Source: Rhizophagus irregularis (Eukaryota > Glomeromycota > Glomeromycetes > Glomerales > Glomeraceae). Taken from it: DNA of 64,000 nucleotides. Numbering within the stretch: the stretch's first letter is position 1; every line of letters starts with the position of its first letter. The stretch spans positions 2,852,001-2,916,000 of the forward strand of contig NC_089440.1 of the NCBI RefSeq assembly GCF_026210795.1, written 5' to 3'. Made by a program: the position numbers and the translations under genes. Shown here in pieces: positions 23,946-34,325 of the stretch. The notes under the pieces are model-generated. The model made no database searches, was not told the origin of the DNA, and saw only the letters and a list, made by a program, of their open reading frames with translations.

Positions 23946-25058
23946 CAGTCGATTCTGGTTATAACGAACCTGTTTGTACTGAAACCTCGTTATACCGAAT
24001 CATAATTTCCAGAACTGATTTTTTATAAATAATTTCACTGGATATAACGAACTTTTATAATAAACCACTATATAACTAGGGATGGGCGTTAATTATGTTA
24101 CTTATAATTAGTTTAAAATGGTTAATTAACCGTTAAAACAACTAATAAAAATGCAGAATTTAAGACATGTGATTTTAATTATAATTTGGTAAAAAATGGT
24201 ATAGATTTATTTTATAATTTATATCTATTATGTATTTCATTGGTTACTCCTCTCTTAATTAAAATAAATAAATAATAATAAATTTTATAATTTATATCTT
24301 GTATAACTTGATAATCTTTTTTTTATGATTTTTTTTCTTTTTCTTTAATACATTTCTTTTTACATAATTTTTAAAAAAAATTCTTGCAATTATGGGAAAA
24401 AAAAAGGAAAAGTTTGGAAGCATTGGAAAGTTACTGAAACAGAAGGTAATAATAAAAAACATCCTTCTGTAACTTGTAATTATTGCTCCAAAACTTTTGA
24501 ACGTGGTACTGATTGATAATAGTACTATACTTGAATTTGAATTAAATGTAATAAGTTTAGATGATGAAGAATAAATAAAATATATAAGATTTATTATAAT
24601 CATTTTAATAAATAAATAAATTTCATTGTTTTATTTTATTATTTATAAAAAATTAATATATTAGTTAACTATAGGTTAATTAACCGTTAATTAACCGTTA
24701 ATTAACCAGTTAATTAACCAAATTTATAATTAACCGTTACTTTCCCATCCCTATATATAACGCATCCGAACCAAACTTAACCAGCCCCTATATATCAGCT
24801 ATATAATAACTTTATACTTTTTATAATGAACGGTTATGTGACTATATAGTAGTCCAGGCCAATTTTATAGTGCTGGCCAGAATTACTAGTAATTTTTTCG
24901 AAAATTTATGTTAAAAGAAATTATAATTTTGGCCAGCATTACAAATTTGGCCTAAATTGCCTATAAAGAAAACTAGTTCGGTATATTATATAATGAATTC
25001 ACTATATACCGAACTAAACCTTCTGGAATGGAAGGTTCGTTATATCCAGAGTTGACTG
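23946..25058. mobile_element. Tigger-type nonautonomous element nested in the transposase intron
   Basis: Left CAGTCGATTCTGGTTATAAC, right end CGTTATATCCAGAGTTGACTG inverted to match; TA flanks 23944-23945 and 25059-25060. It lies in the intron after HHIK, so splicing could have removed it. Contains a hAT remnant. Confidence 0.85.
24077..24753. mobile_element. Internally deleted hAT element, 677 bp, 8-bp TSD TATATAAC
   Basis: TIR TAGGGATGGG at both ends, TSD at 24069-24076 and 24754-24761. The interior has AATTAACCGTTA repeats near each end and a plus-strand BED zinc-finger fragment: WKHWKVTE, then HPSVTCNYCSKTFERG (24446-24510). This is joined soon after to a short acidic hAT-like C-terminal end. 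It fits a deletion derivative that keeps both gene ends. Confidence 0.85.
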
Positions 25059-25826
25059 TACATTTTTTTTTTAAATTAGATGGTTGCTAGAACAAGTTGA
25101 AGATGGACAGTTCATACAAAATCTGAAAATGAATGTTTTGCAAGCAATTCAATATATTATTCAAGGTTGGAGTAAAGTTACAGCTAATACTATCAGAAAT
25201 TGCTGGAATCGTATCGAAAATTAACTATGCGATGATGAACGGATGATTGATGATGAAGATGATGAACTAATGCTTGATGATAAACTGATACTTGATGATG
25301 AACTTAACAAGGCCATCAAAACTTTTTGTTTACCAAATATGATGGAGGTGAAAGAATTTTTAACTATTTCTGAAGAGAATATAGTTTATGAGATTCCTGA
25401 TGACATTTCAAAATTTGCAGATATGTTTAAAAATGGCCCTACAAATCATCCAGATGAAATAGATGATAGTGCTAAGATAGAAATTATTTGCGTTAATAAA
25501 GCATTACAAGGTTTAAAAATTGTGAATTCATTTTTACTTCAACAGGAAAATGCAAGTGAACAAATTAAACTGATGGGTAAAATTGAAAAATTCATTAAAA
25601 ATAAACAAATCAATTCAATGCAACAAACTACTATAAATCAATATTTTAAATAATTATTTGGATTTTTATAATGATAATTGTTATTTCATAATTTCTATAA
25701 TTCTTAATAAATATTATAATATAATTAGTTTATATATAATTATGTGATTTCTATAAATGCACATCCTCTCTAAATTCACGTTTATGCTCAGTCCTAAGAG
25801 CGTGCAATTATAAAGGGTTGACTGTA

Positions 25827-26817
25827 TTTGGTCCTTTTATTAATCTTTCAGTTGGATTAACTTTATCCATTCGTTATTTCTCTATTCGGTGTTCATTACT
25901 ATTACTATCAGTATGACCACTTATATGAAGAGTAGATAAGAGTTGGCGAAATGAAAAAAAGAGGCGTGATTTTAATTTTCAAGACATACTAGCCATTACC
26001 TGAGTAAACTAAACACCAAGATAAGAAATGCCATACTTATTATAAGTGAAGCAAAAAATGTTACACATTTGATAATATATTCAACATCTAATTGTTTTAA
26101 AGGTTTTTCACGTTGTTATCATTTTTTATTTAAATTTATTAATTTTTTTTTAAAAATTTCACCAATAAGCCCATCAAAAAACCCTCTTAGAAAATTTGGA
26201 AAACTTTTATAATATGCATTAAGAGAAATTGGTAATTGTATTTCTGATTTTTTATCTGTAATTATTTTACGCGAATTTCATACTTCATTTCCCAATTTTT
26301 CCCCAATTTCTTTCCATTTATCATCCGTCTAGTCTAATTTTGGTTGTGTAATATCCATTATACAATTTATATTTAATAATAATTTTAAAAAAAAAGTAAC
26401 TGGGCAATTTAGGTAAAATTTCAATTAAAAATTTAATTGAATCATCAATATTATTTGTATTATTAAATTCATCAAGATTTAAATAATGTGTATTATCTTT
26501 AGGATTATAATATTCATACTTTAAGGGTGTTTCAGATGGAGTATATAAAAATTTTAAAGCTGGAACTAACATAGAAGCAAGAATTATTTCTTTTTTTTCT
26601 TCTGTTTCAGTATCTACTACATACGTAAGCCACTGAGCCAATAATTTTAAACTTTTGGATGTATCTTCTTTATGCAATTTATGTTGTTCACAAGTTGTTT
26701 TTCGTTTGCCAGAACTAGGTTGACGGTTTAAATGCCCACCATAAGATTCATAACAATTATAACAAATATATCGAATTGTTGAAACATCATCAAAAATTTG
26801 CTAGAAGATACCTTGGC
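25827..26817 (-). pseudogene. Segment of the degraded repetitive-family gene (middle N-terminal part)
   Basis: From 26817 the frame reads FDDVSTIRYICYNCYESYGG, KRKTTCEQHKLHKEDTSKSL, LKLLAQWLTYVVD, LASMLVPALKFLYTPSE and KFLIEILPKLPSYFFFKI, then TDDKWKEIGEKLGNEV and FLRGFFDGLIGEIFKKK, with several in-frame stops. Cys pairs (YICYNCYE) suggest a metal site; unproven. Confidence 0.6.
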
Positions 26818-28432
26818 AGGACCCCGAACAATACTAATATAACTCACAAATGATCAGCATGCGTTTACTATTAACTCTACGCAACTTTTTTTTCATAGTA
26901 ACGCTACGCAAACTCAAATCTTAGTTAAAAAAAAAATTTTTTTTTGTAACCAATTTAACATTTTTTATATTTTAATTTTAATTACTGTTATATCGTATGC
27001 AATTAAATAATAAAATGTATTATTTTTAACATATTTATTTGTAGAAATTACAATTTATAGTTTTTATTATCAATAAAAATTTTCTTTTATTTATATTCGA
27101 AATTCTGTTTCTACTAGTATAATATTAAGTTCCAACTCCAAGCTCTAGTCTAAAATCTAAGAAAAGAGATAATAAAAAATGTTAGTAAAGTAGCAAACAT
27201 TCTTGTATAAGAACCAAATCCCGCTTCTTTCTTCCAAACATTTACCTACAAAAAAAGATGTTAAAGAATGTTAGCTATATAAAAAAAAATCTAAAGTCCA
27301 CTTTCTTCTTCCTTTAAAAACATTTACCTGTTTTGAATTCCAAGTTTCAGTCCGAAACCTATAAAAGAAAAGCCAAAAAAACATTAGTAATGGTCTTACA
27401 TATAAAAAAAAAAATTCAGCACACTCTTTTTTTTAAAAACACTATCCACCTGTCTTTAATATTAAGTTTCAGTCCAAAACCTACAAAAGTAAGAATGTTA
27501 GTGAACGTTTTTATACAAGAAAAATTAATTAAAATCAATTAACTCTCCTTTAAAACTTTTAAACCTTACCATCTTAAAATTCTAAGTTCCAGTCTGAAAC
27601 CTACAAAGTAAAGAATGTTAGTAGCATTCTTACATATTTATCATAATCTACTCACCCACTCACCATTTATAAACATTTACCGTTTCACTTTCAAGTTACA
27701 GTCTGACTGGAATCTCTAAAGTTAAAAAAACGGGTTTTTAAAAAGTAAAAAAATGTTTTTAAAACTGAAAAAAAATAAAATCAGTTTTAAAAACTGAAAA
27801 AGAAATAAAAAAATAAAATCGGTTTTAAAAACCGAAAAAGAAGTAAAAAAAATAAATCAGTTTTAAAAAACCGAAAAAGAAATAAAAAAATAAAATAAAA
27901 TCGGTTTTAAAAACTGAAAAAGAAATAAAATAAAAATAAATTCTGGTTTAAAAAACCGAAAAAAATAAAAAAAAATTATATTTCGGTTTTAGAAACTGAA
28001 AAAAATATAAAAAAAAATTAACATTCAGTTTAAAAAACCAAAAAAAAATAAATAAAAAAAATAAATTTCGGTTTTAGAAACTGAAAAAAAATAGAAAAAT
28101 AAAATAAAATAAAAACAAATAATAAATTTCGGTATAAATTTTCAAAAAAAAGATCGATAAATGATAATTCGATCTAATTTGATCACCCATCACATACAAT
28201 AGATTTTTATCAAAATCGTAATTAAAAAAAATTATAAAATTCTGGTATATAATAATTATTTATTTTTTAAAAGATAAATCTCACATATTTATAAACTCTA
28301 CGCAAACGTAATATGTGAGTTGCCCAAAAATTGACCGATCTACACAAACTCAATTTATGGGTTTAAAATATGTTCTCATATAAACTCTACGCAAATCCAA
28401 ATGTGAGTTGTATCATAGATATTCGGGGTCCT
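26818..28432. mobile_element. AGGACCCCG-TIR element, 1615 bp, 8-bp TSD ACCTTGGC
   Basis: Left AGGACCCCGAACAATACTAA, right end inverted ATATTCGGGGTCCT; TSD at 26810-26817 and 28433-28440. Subterminal TAAACTCTACGCAAA words are shared with the copy at 19681-20768. No coding capacity. Confidence 0.9.
27120..28140. repeat. Two tandem-repeat blocks inside the 26.8-kb element
   Basis: At 27120-27720 a degenerate unit of about 120 bp (AAGTTTCAGTCCGAAACCTA, then AAAAAATGTTAGT) occurs about five times. At 27740-28100 a unit of about 60 bp with CGGTTTTAAAAACCGAAAAA cores, each a small hairpin, repeats about six to eight times. Confidence 0.65.
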
Positions 28433-29125
28433 ACCTTGGCATTCGTATACTGCATTACATGTATAGAGACCAACACATGGAATTTGGATATATTTTCCCC
28501 ACATTTTCCATAAATGATCTTTACATCCAATTCCACGGCTAAAGAAATGAAAATTTTTAGAATACAATAAGCAACGTCAACGGCTAATTTCATTTTGTTC
28601 AGGATTCCGCAATTGTTTTATAAATGCATTATAATTTTTTTGATCATAATTAAAATGATTCATACACATCCCTAACGGTATTCCTTTTGACTGGTATTCT
28701 GATACTACATCTATTTGCCAAACTCCAACTAATTGGCATAAATTCCTAACATTTTTAGTTTGACCACAAGTTTGCAATTTATTATCTAAATAATCAACTA
28801 GAATACATGGTGAAAAATTTGTATACATGGCTGGATTAAGTCTATATACAGGTTTGTTTGCATCTTCAACAGGAGGTGGAGGAACTTCTTGGTCTTCATA
28901 TGTACCAAATTCTTCTTCGTTTTCATCACTTAAATATTTCACAACTTCTTGTTCTAGTGCATTTTGCACATTAATATAATTTTTTTCATTAAATTCAAAT
29001 AATTTTAACTCAGAAAGTTCGTTAAAAGAAGTGTCAAGATCTTCTTCAGTTTCTTCTGAAAATATTTCTTGACTACTATAATATAAAGAGGTTTTTTCTT
29101 CAAAAGTAATTTCATAAGTCTCCAT
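28433..29125 (-). pseudogene. N-terminal segment of the degraded repetitive-family gene
   Basis: Open from ATG 29125 to a TGA at 28577, then continues in the same frame to the insertion at 28432. An acidic leader (METYEITFEEK) is followed by EVPPPPVEDANKPVYRLNPA, SPCILVDYLDNKLQTCGQTK, VRNLCQLVGVWQIDVVSEYQ, then past the stop SKNFHFFSRGIGCKDHLWKM and IPCVGLYTCNAVYECQG. The TGA may derive from CGA by C-to-T change. Confidence 0.6.
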
Positions 29126-29862
29126 ATCAATAAATTAAAATTTATGCAAACTTTAACGTTAAGATTCTTTTAAATGTGGAATAATATTATATTAAAACGA
29201 ACAATAATAATATTAATATACCTCGAACAATAAACCTAACCACTTTTTATCACAGTATATGATGTAATATTTTGTTACAGACAAGTGGAAAGTTGTTGAA
29301 TTTTGCGGGTTTCTATATGTTTTTGGATTTTTTACTATGATATGCAACATGCAGATTTCTTAATTAAAAATGTTATACAACCTGATCAGGAGACATGCAT
29401 ACTGACTGGTAATACTACAGGCTACAGCATATCTTAAATGTATATAATAAAAAAACAGAAAGTGACAAAGATCAAAGAATCTGCTAGTAAAAAGAAAAAG
29501 TGAAGCCTATACTAGGCTAGGACCCTGAAGAATACATATACAACTCAGATCCAAATCCAAAATTTTAATATAACTTTATACATCTAATTTTATTAGAAGT
29601 TTTATACAAAATCATCACATAAGTTCAAATTTTATTATAAATTATACAATTATAAATCTGAGTTTATATAAAAAAAAATTTTTAAAGAAAAATTTTAAAT
29701 AAAAATTTTAATAAATATTATTAAAAATTATTTAAAAATTCTAACAAATACTTAAACAATTTCTTAAAAAAAAATTATTAAAAAATAACTTAAATAAAAT
29801 TTTTAAACAAAATTGCATGTTAAAATTTTAAATACCTTATAGATATTGATGCCCAATATATA
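29126..29862. other. AT-rich spacer with one AGGACCCTG end
   Basis: AGGACCCTGAAGAATACATA at about 29520 resembles the left end of the AGGACCCC-TIR family, but I found no partner end downstream, so it may be a broken copy. No gene seen. Confidence 0.4.
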
Positions 29863-30046
29863 CAGTCAAACCTTTATATAACGATATGTCGGGACATATA
29901 TGAAATTTTTAGAAAATATCGTTATATCAAAGTTATACCGATATTTATATGTCCTCACATATAGTGGGAAAATAAAATTTTATCAGTATAACAAGTTTTT
30001 AATAGTATATCGGTATATCGAATATCGGTATATCAAGGTTAGACTG
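29863..30046. mobile_element. 184-bp CAGTCAA MITE (Tigger type)
   Basis: Left CAGTCAAACCTTTATATAAC and inverted right end CGGTATATCAAGGTTAGACTG, TA flanks 29861-29862 and 30047-30048. Noncoding. Confidence 0.85.
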
Positions 30047-30094
30047 TATAATATAGTAAGTTTTATGCAAAAATTTGGGTATATATTACAAAAT

Positions 30095-30420
30095 AAAAGA
30101 AAATACATTTTGTTATATATCTCACCACCCAGTAATTGTAAAAAGATGAAACACAGCTCATTGGATTCGTCTTGATAAGACAAATCGAATGGTAGTAGTT
30201 TTGTATTTCTAGATGTGATAGATATTAAGCTATACCACACATCAGTACTTTGTATTTTCATCCACTATGCATTTTTACATTTTATCATATAATTCGGCAT
30301 CTATCGTACCTAGAAATATGAAACTACCACATTCGACTCATCGTATTGAGAAAAATCTAATAAGTAGTGTTTCGTTTTTCTATGATCACTGGATGCCGAG
30401 ATAGGTAATAAAATGTATTT
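30095..30420. repeat. Roughly 325-bp hairpin carrying the GATTCGTCTC module
   Basis: The left arm holds CTCATTGGATTCGTCTTGAT and CGAATGGTAGTAG; the right arm holds their inverted counterparts (CATTCGACTCATCG, AATCTAATAAG). The outer parts also pair (AAAATACATTTT). Same module as the large palindrome at 56.8-57.9 kb. Confidence 0.65.
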
Positions 30421-31189
30421 TTTTTAATTTTGTAAATGAATTTTAAAAAAATTTCTTCATTTTTATAAAAAAAAATGTATTTAAACGAACCCTTAAAAAC
30501 TTCTCAAACAAAAAACAATTTCTATTAAAAAATATTTCAAGTGTTTTTTAAAACAAATAAAAAAACTCTTTATTAAAATATATCTTAAAAATTTCTTAAA
30601 CAAAAAATAAAAAAAAACTAAAAAAATTTTAAACGTATATAAAAAAAATTCTAATATCCGTTATACAAAATGAAAATCTTACTTATAGTAAAAATCATTA
30701 TTGTTATACAAATAAAATCTGACTTTTTGCATAACTGCTATTTGGTTATACAATTTCGAACATATGACTTATTAAGAAATTACATAATAAGTTGGATCTC
30801 AGTATTATATGTATTTTTCGGAATCCTACTATGCTCCTATAAATCAATATGCTTATATGGAAAATATTACACTTTATTACTATTAATTTTTAATAACAAC
30901 ATGTTCTTGTTCAAGGTAATTATCAGCAAGTACATGAACATCTACAATATAGGAAAGTTATATTTCTAATAGTAGCAAAACAATGGATCTAAATTAATGT
31001 TGAATATCATTTACAAACCTTTAAGTTGTATAAATGCCTTTAACTTTATAATCTTATTGATGTATTAAAAAGCAAGTATATTACTAGGCAATAGTTTTTA
31101 GTAAAAATACATATATTTTTGATCTTAAAAATCAGTTTTTGTCAGCAAAGAAATATTTTGAAAGCAAATAAGATTTTAAAATTACCTAT

Positions 31190-32260
31190 TACTTAAAAAA
31201 TGATTTTATAAGAGTTCTTGAATTTACAACACCATTGTTTAATTATATTGGTATTATAAACTTGAAGGAAATTATTGTAGATTCTACTTTTAAAATAAAT
31301 CAGGAACAGTTTGAACTCTTTATTATAAATGCAAATTGTGAAAGATACAGTATGCCAGTAGCATATTTTTATTTTTTGACATGTGATAATACATCAAAAA
31401 TATATAATAATCCAAAGAATCAAATTAATACTAAAGTACAAACCTTATGTGATTTTTTTACAAGTCTCTGAAATGAAAAATTACTACCTATATTTATTTT
31501 GATAGATAAGGATGCAAGAGAAATATTAGCTATAGAAGAAGCATGGTCATGAACAGCAAATTTATAACTTTGCTATTGGCATTTAGAATATGTTATTAAC
31601 TGACACTTAAAAGATAAAAAGTTAAAAATCATTTGGTTATTCAAAAAATAAAGCAATAGAAGCTTACCAGCAGTTTAATTTTATTGATCCATTATGAATT
31701 TCAAGTAGTAATACTAAAAGCTTATATCTAAATAATAAAATCAAAGAAATTATAGATATAATTAAAAGACATGCAACTATGCATCCATTAATTTTAGTAG
31801 CAAAAAATACCTTTTGGAATTCTACACAAATTTATCAATATTGCATACAAGAAATATATTAGTTTTGTTACAATCATAACTTTTTATAAACTGATATAAC
31901 AAGAAGAACTGGAAGCTTTTTGCTCATTTAGCATATTTATCAGCTATGTCTTTGGCTAGAACTACAATAATTACTAAAAGTCATTGGCGAGTACTAAAAT
32001 ATAATTATAAATATAATTATAATAGATCACGTTTTGATTGGCTTATACAGATTCTTATAAAGCAGTTAGTACCAGATTTTGATTTCAAAATAACTCAGTA
32101 CTATATAAAATGCAGCTTTCTAACATGATGGCAAACCTTCAAAAAAAATTGGAACAAAGCTGTCAATACAAACATTGAATTTGACATGGATGAGAGATAC
32201 CATATTGATACAATTAATTGAATATATTCTTGTCCAGTATATTTCCATAGTTTCTATTTC
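31190..32260 (+). pseudogene. MULE (Mutator-like) transposase pseudogene
   Basis: The frame includes NLKEIIVDSTFKINQEQFEL and MPVAYFYFLTCD (31260-31380), then LLPIFILIDKDAREILAIEE (second Asp of the DDE core) and LCYWHLEYVI (31485-31600). Downstream at about 32205-32285, TINWIYSCPVYFHSFYFLCK resembles a SWIM zinc finger (C-x-C...C-x-H type), as expected C-terminal of the MULE domain. Several stops and frame changes; no terminal inverted repeats found. Confidence 0.65.
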
Positions 32261-32510
32261 CTTTGTAAGCATTTAGTTGCAAAAAAAATATTTTACCTAC
32301 CTTTATGGAAATAAAATGGCATCATAACAGTTGTATATAACTATTACAACTTTTAGGAACTTGGTGAAAGAAAAGTTTTACAGAAATAAAATTATTTTTA
32401 ATAAGAACTACTCTAAGTTAAGTAACTTCACCAAAACTGAGAGTTTAAAGTCCATTTGAATTTTAAAAAAATCCTCTTAAAATCTTTAAAAAATACTAAA
32501 AGCATTATAC

Positions 32511-32743
32511 TAGGAAACGGGAACCGTTGTAAGTCCGGAGCGAGGTATAATAATAAAGATGTAGCGATATTCTATTAATTAGCAGCATAACGCCTTGGAA
32601 TTCCGGTAATTTTCTGCTGATTAGCAGCATAACGCCTTGGAATTCCTGGACAGAGAAACTCACGTGATTGAAAATTTACACGTTATTTCCATAGATCATC
32701 ATAGTGCGTAAACATATATAGTCCTTCGCTTCGCTCCGGACAA
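32511..32743. repeat. 233-bp repeat, copy A (inverted partner at 52705-52940)
   Basis: Starts TAGGAAACGGGAACCGTTGT, ends CTTCGCTTCGCTCCGGACAA, with inward-facing GTCCGGAGCGA/TCGCTCCGGAC repeats. Inside, ATTAGCAGCATAACGCCTTG with GAATTCC follows twice in tandem, and there is a TCACGTGA palindrome. Nearly identical to copy B. Class unclear (MITE-like). Confidence 0.8.
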
Positions 32744-34325
32744 TAACTACTCAAGTAAGAAAAGCTTCTTCAGTAACTTTTACTTGAAAAATAACTAAGT
32801 GATTAGCAGGTAAAAAATAATGTCAAATATTAAATATTTGAATATATTAAATTATATTAAATAAGATTTAAAAAAAAAATTGCAGACTGATAAAAATATT
32901 TGATCAATATTTATAACTTTTAAAACTTATTTATTAACCTTTATATTTTATTTTAACTTTATAGTTCTATAATAACATATTAGTAGATTTGTATAATTAT
33001 ATGTTATTTGACTATAATAATTTATTATAGAAATGGAAAATTATATAATCACACAAATTTACTGATATAATCTTTAGATATTTCAATATTTTCCATAATC
33101 TAATATATTAAGTTTTTAATTAATAACTCTATAATAACTTGAAAAATAAATTAATAACAATATAATTAGTAATAAAAAGAATAATTTTAATTATTTTTTT
33201 TTTTTGTTTCAAGTATGACTGGTTAGAGCCTTTATTAAATTTATAAAAGTTGTATTCAACTACAAAATTTTGAAGACCTTTCACTCTTGCTGTGCAATGA
33301 AAATGTCCAGAAAATTTCTATTTATTATATTAATAACAATATTACTAATTATAAGTATATTACTAATTAAACAAAACAATTATTTAATTATATGATTATA
33401 TGAGTATATAAATTTTTAAAGTTTAGACATATATGTATTAAAATTTTGCTGCAATGCATAATTTGAAATTTCTTATATAATTATATTCTACTCTCATTTT
33501 TCAACTATCTTAAAAAAGAAAATAGCCGGTTTATTTAATAAAAATAATTCTATATTAGGAAAGACGGAATTCTTATAAATTATTTCCGTTATGAAGTACA
33601 GAACCATTCATTGTTGCAAAAAACAATGTAAAAAAAGATCTGTGAAACATAAAGGTAACACTGTAAGTCTGATAATAAAGAGGGAAATTGTGATATGTAT
33701 TAATCACGTGATTGATCTGCTTAAACTTATCATTCAATCAGTAATGAAGAATTTGTGATTATTACGAAGGAATGCATCAAAAGAGTCGTTAAGATCATTT
33801 ACATAATCCTATCAATCAATTCTTTATAGCTCTAGCAAGTCAAAAAAAAAACAATTTTAATTTTCTGCTTAATGGTAGCTTTTTTTTAACGAAAATCATT
33901 TTTGAAAAAAGACAATCTATCAAAATTTGTCAGTTTTTTTTTAGCTATCATAGGTAAAGAATAAAGTATAAAATAGGCATTAATTTTGTAACTCGCATCG
34001 TGTACATGTTTTATCTCAGTGATAAGTTTATTAACATAATTGAATAATTTTAGTTTTATTATAAGGCTAGAGTTTTCAAATCTTTAATAAAATTAAAAAA
34101 GCTATTTTCTCTTACGTTTATCACTCAAAGAAAATTTTTATATAAACATGCATTCACAAAAGGTAAGCTTTACAAAACGTTTGATCAGTAGCAGTTTGAA
34201 TATTTTTTCTAGATAAATCTCATTCCAAAAATATTTAAATTCATTGTTAGAAGGAATATAAGCCGACATACGGGTCGTTCTCAGGGAGAGAAGATATCGA
34301 AGTTGTCACAAAAAATACACAAGAC
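32744..34325. other. AT-rich region upstream of the ubiquitin hydrolase
   Basis: No gene or clear repeat. An alternative upstream start at 34148 (ATG CAT TCA CAA AAG followed by GTAAGC) could splice to 34216, but that frame reaches a stop at 34335. It may be a noncoding or upstream-ORF leader. Confidence 0.4.

Larger units (their letters stand above)
22744..25653 (+). pseudogene. pogo/Tigger transposase pseudogene
   Basis: Exon 1 (22744-23100) starts MPNKNTALTDIQKYELCLYA, with a CENP-B-like helix-turn-helix N-terminus. Later exons give the DDE domain: MDETGLFYR (first Asp), RILLLLDNCKSYK (second Asp), LQPMDSGIIMSFKKHYR (third Asp), so the catalytic triad is present as DDD. The exon from 25080 adds WLLEQVEDGQ, IIQGWSKVTANTIRNCW and an acidic tail ending NQYFK at 25653. 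Lesions: frameshift and stop near 23240-23255, TAG at about 23485, TAA at about 25222. Cut-and-paste transposition at TA sites is family knowledge; this copy cannot make a full protein. Confidence 0.85.
22505..25824 (+). mobile_element. pogo/Tigger-type DNA transposon, 3.3 kb including nested elements
   Basis: Terminal repeats CAGTCAACTCTCTATAATTG (left) and CAGTCAACCCTTTATAATTG (right, inverted), with TA at 22503-22504 and 25825-25826. It carries a transposase pseudogene with a 1113-bp Tigger-type element in one intron. Inserted in the degraded minus-strand gene between its RLIKGPN and WNLAVIDNIDF motifs. Confidence 0.9.
9498..29125 (-). pseudogene. Degraded gene of an unnamed repetitive protein family, split by at least six insertions
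   Basis: A single minus-strand gene can be followed through 29125-28433, 26817-25825, 22502-22280, 22107-21498, 21325-20769, 19680-19241 and 9528-9498. Reading frame and gene order are consistent across pieces, with exact target-site duplications at four joins. The start is METYEITFEEK at 29125; the end, RHRRNKNNKHK then TAA at 9498, is regained only when the 9.7-kb element is removed with one TA. There are in-frame stops and at least one frameshift. I recognise the protein as a common Rhizophagus-type repetitive family with GQWHTSKDM and WYLYYKWASIFKAHH motifs. I cannot name the domain with certainty; DUF6589-type is a guess. It may itself be a transposase. Confidence 0.75.

Noticed and set aside
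30670-30969. 99-aa hydrophobic open frame as a membrane protein gene
   Set aside because: AT-rich sequence gives Ile/Leu/Tyr-rich frames by chance; no motif, no intron logic, no relatives recognised.
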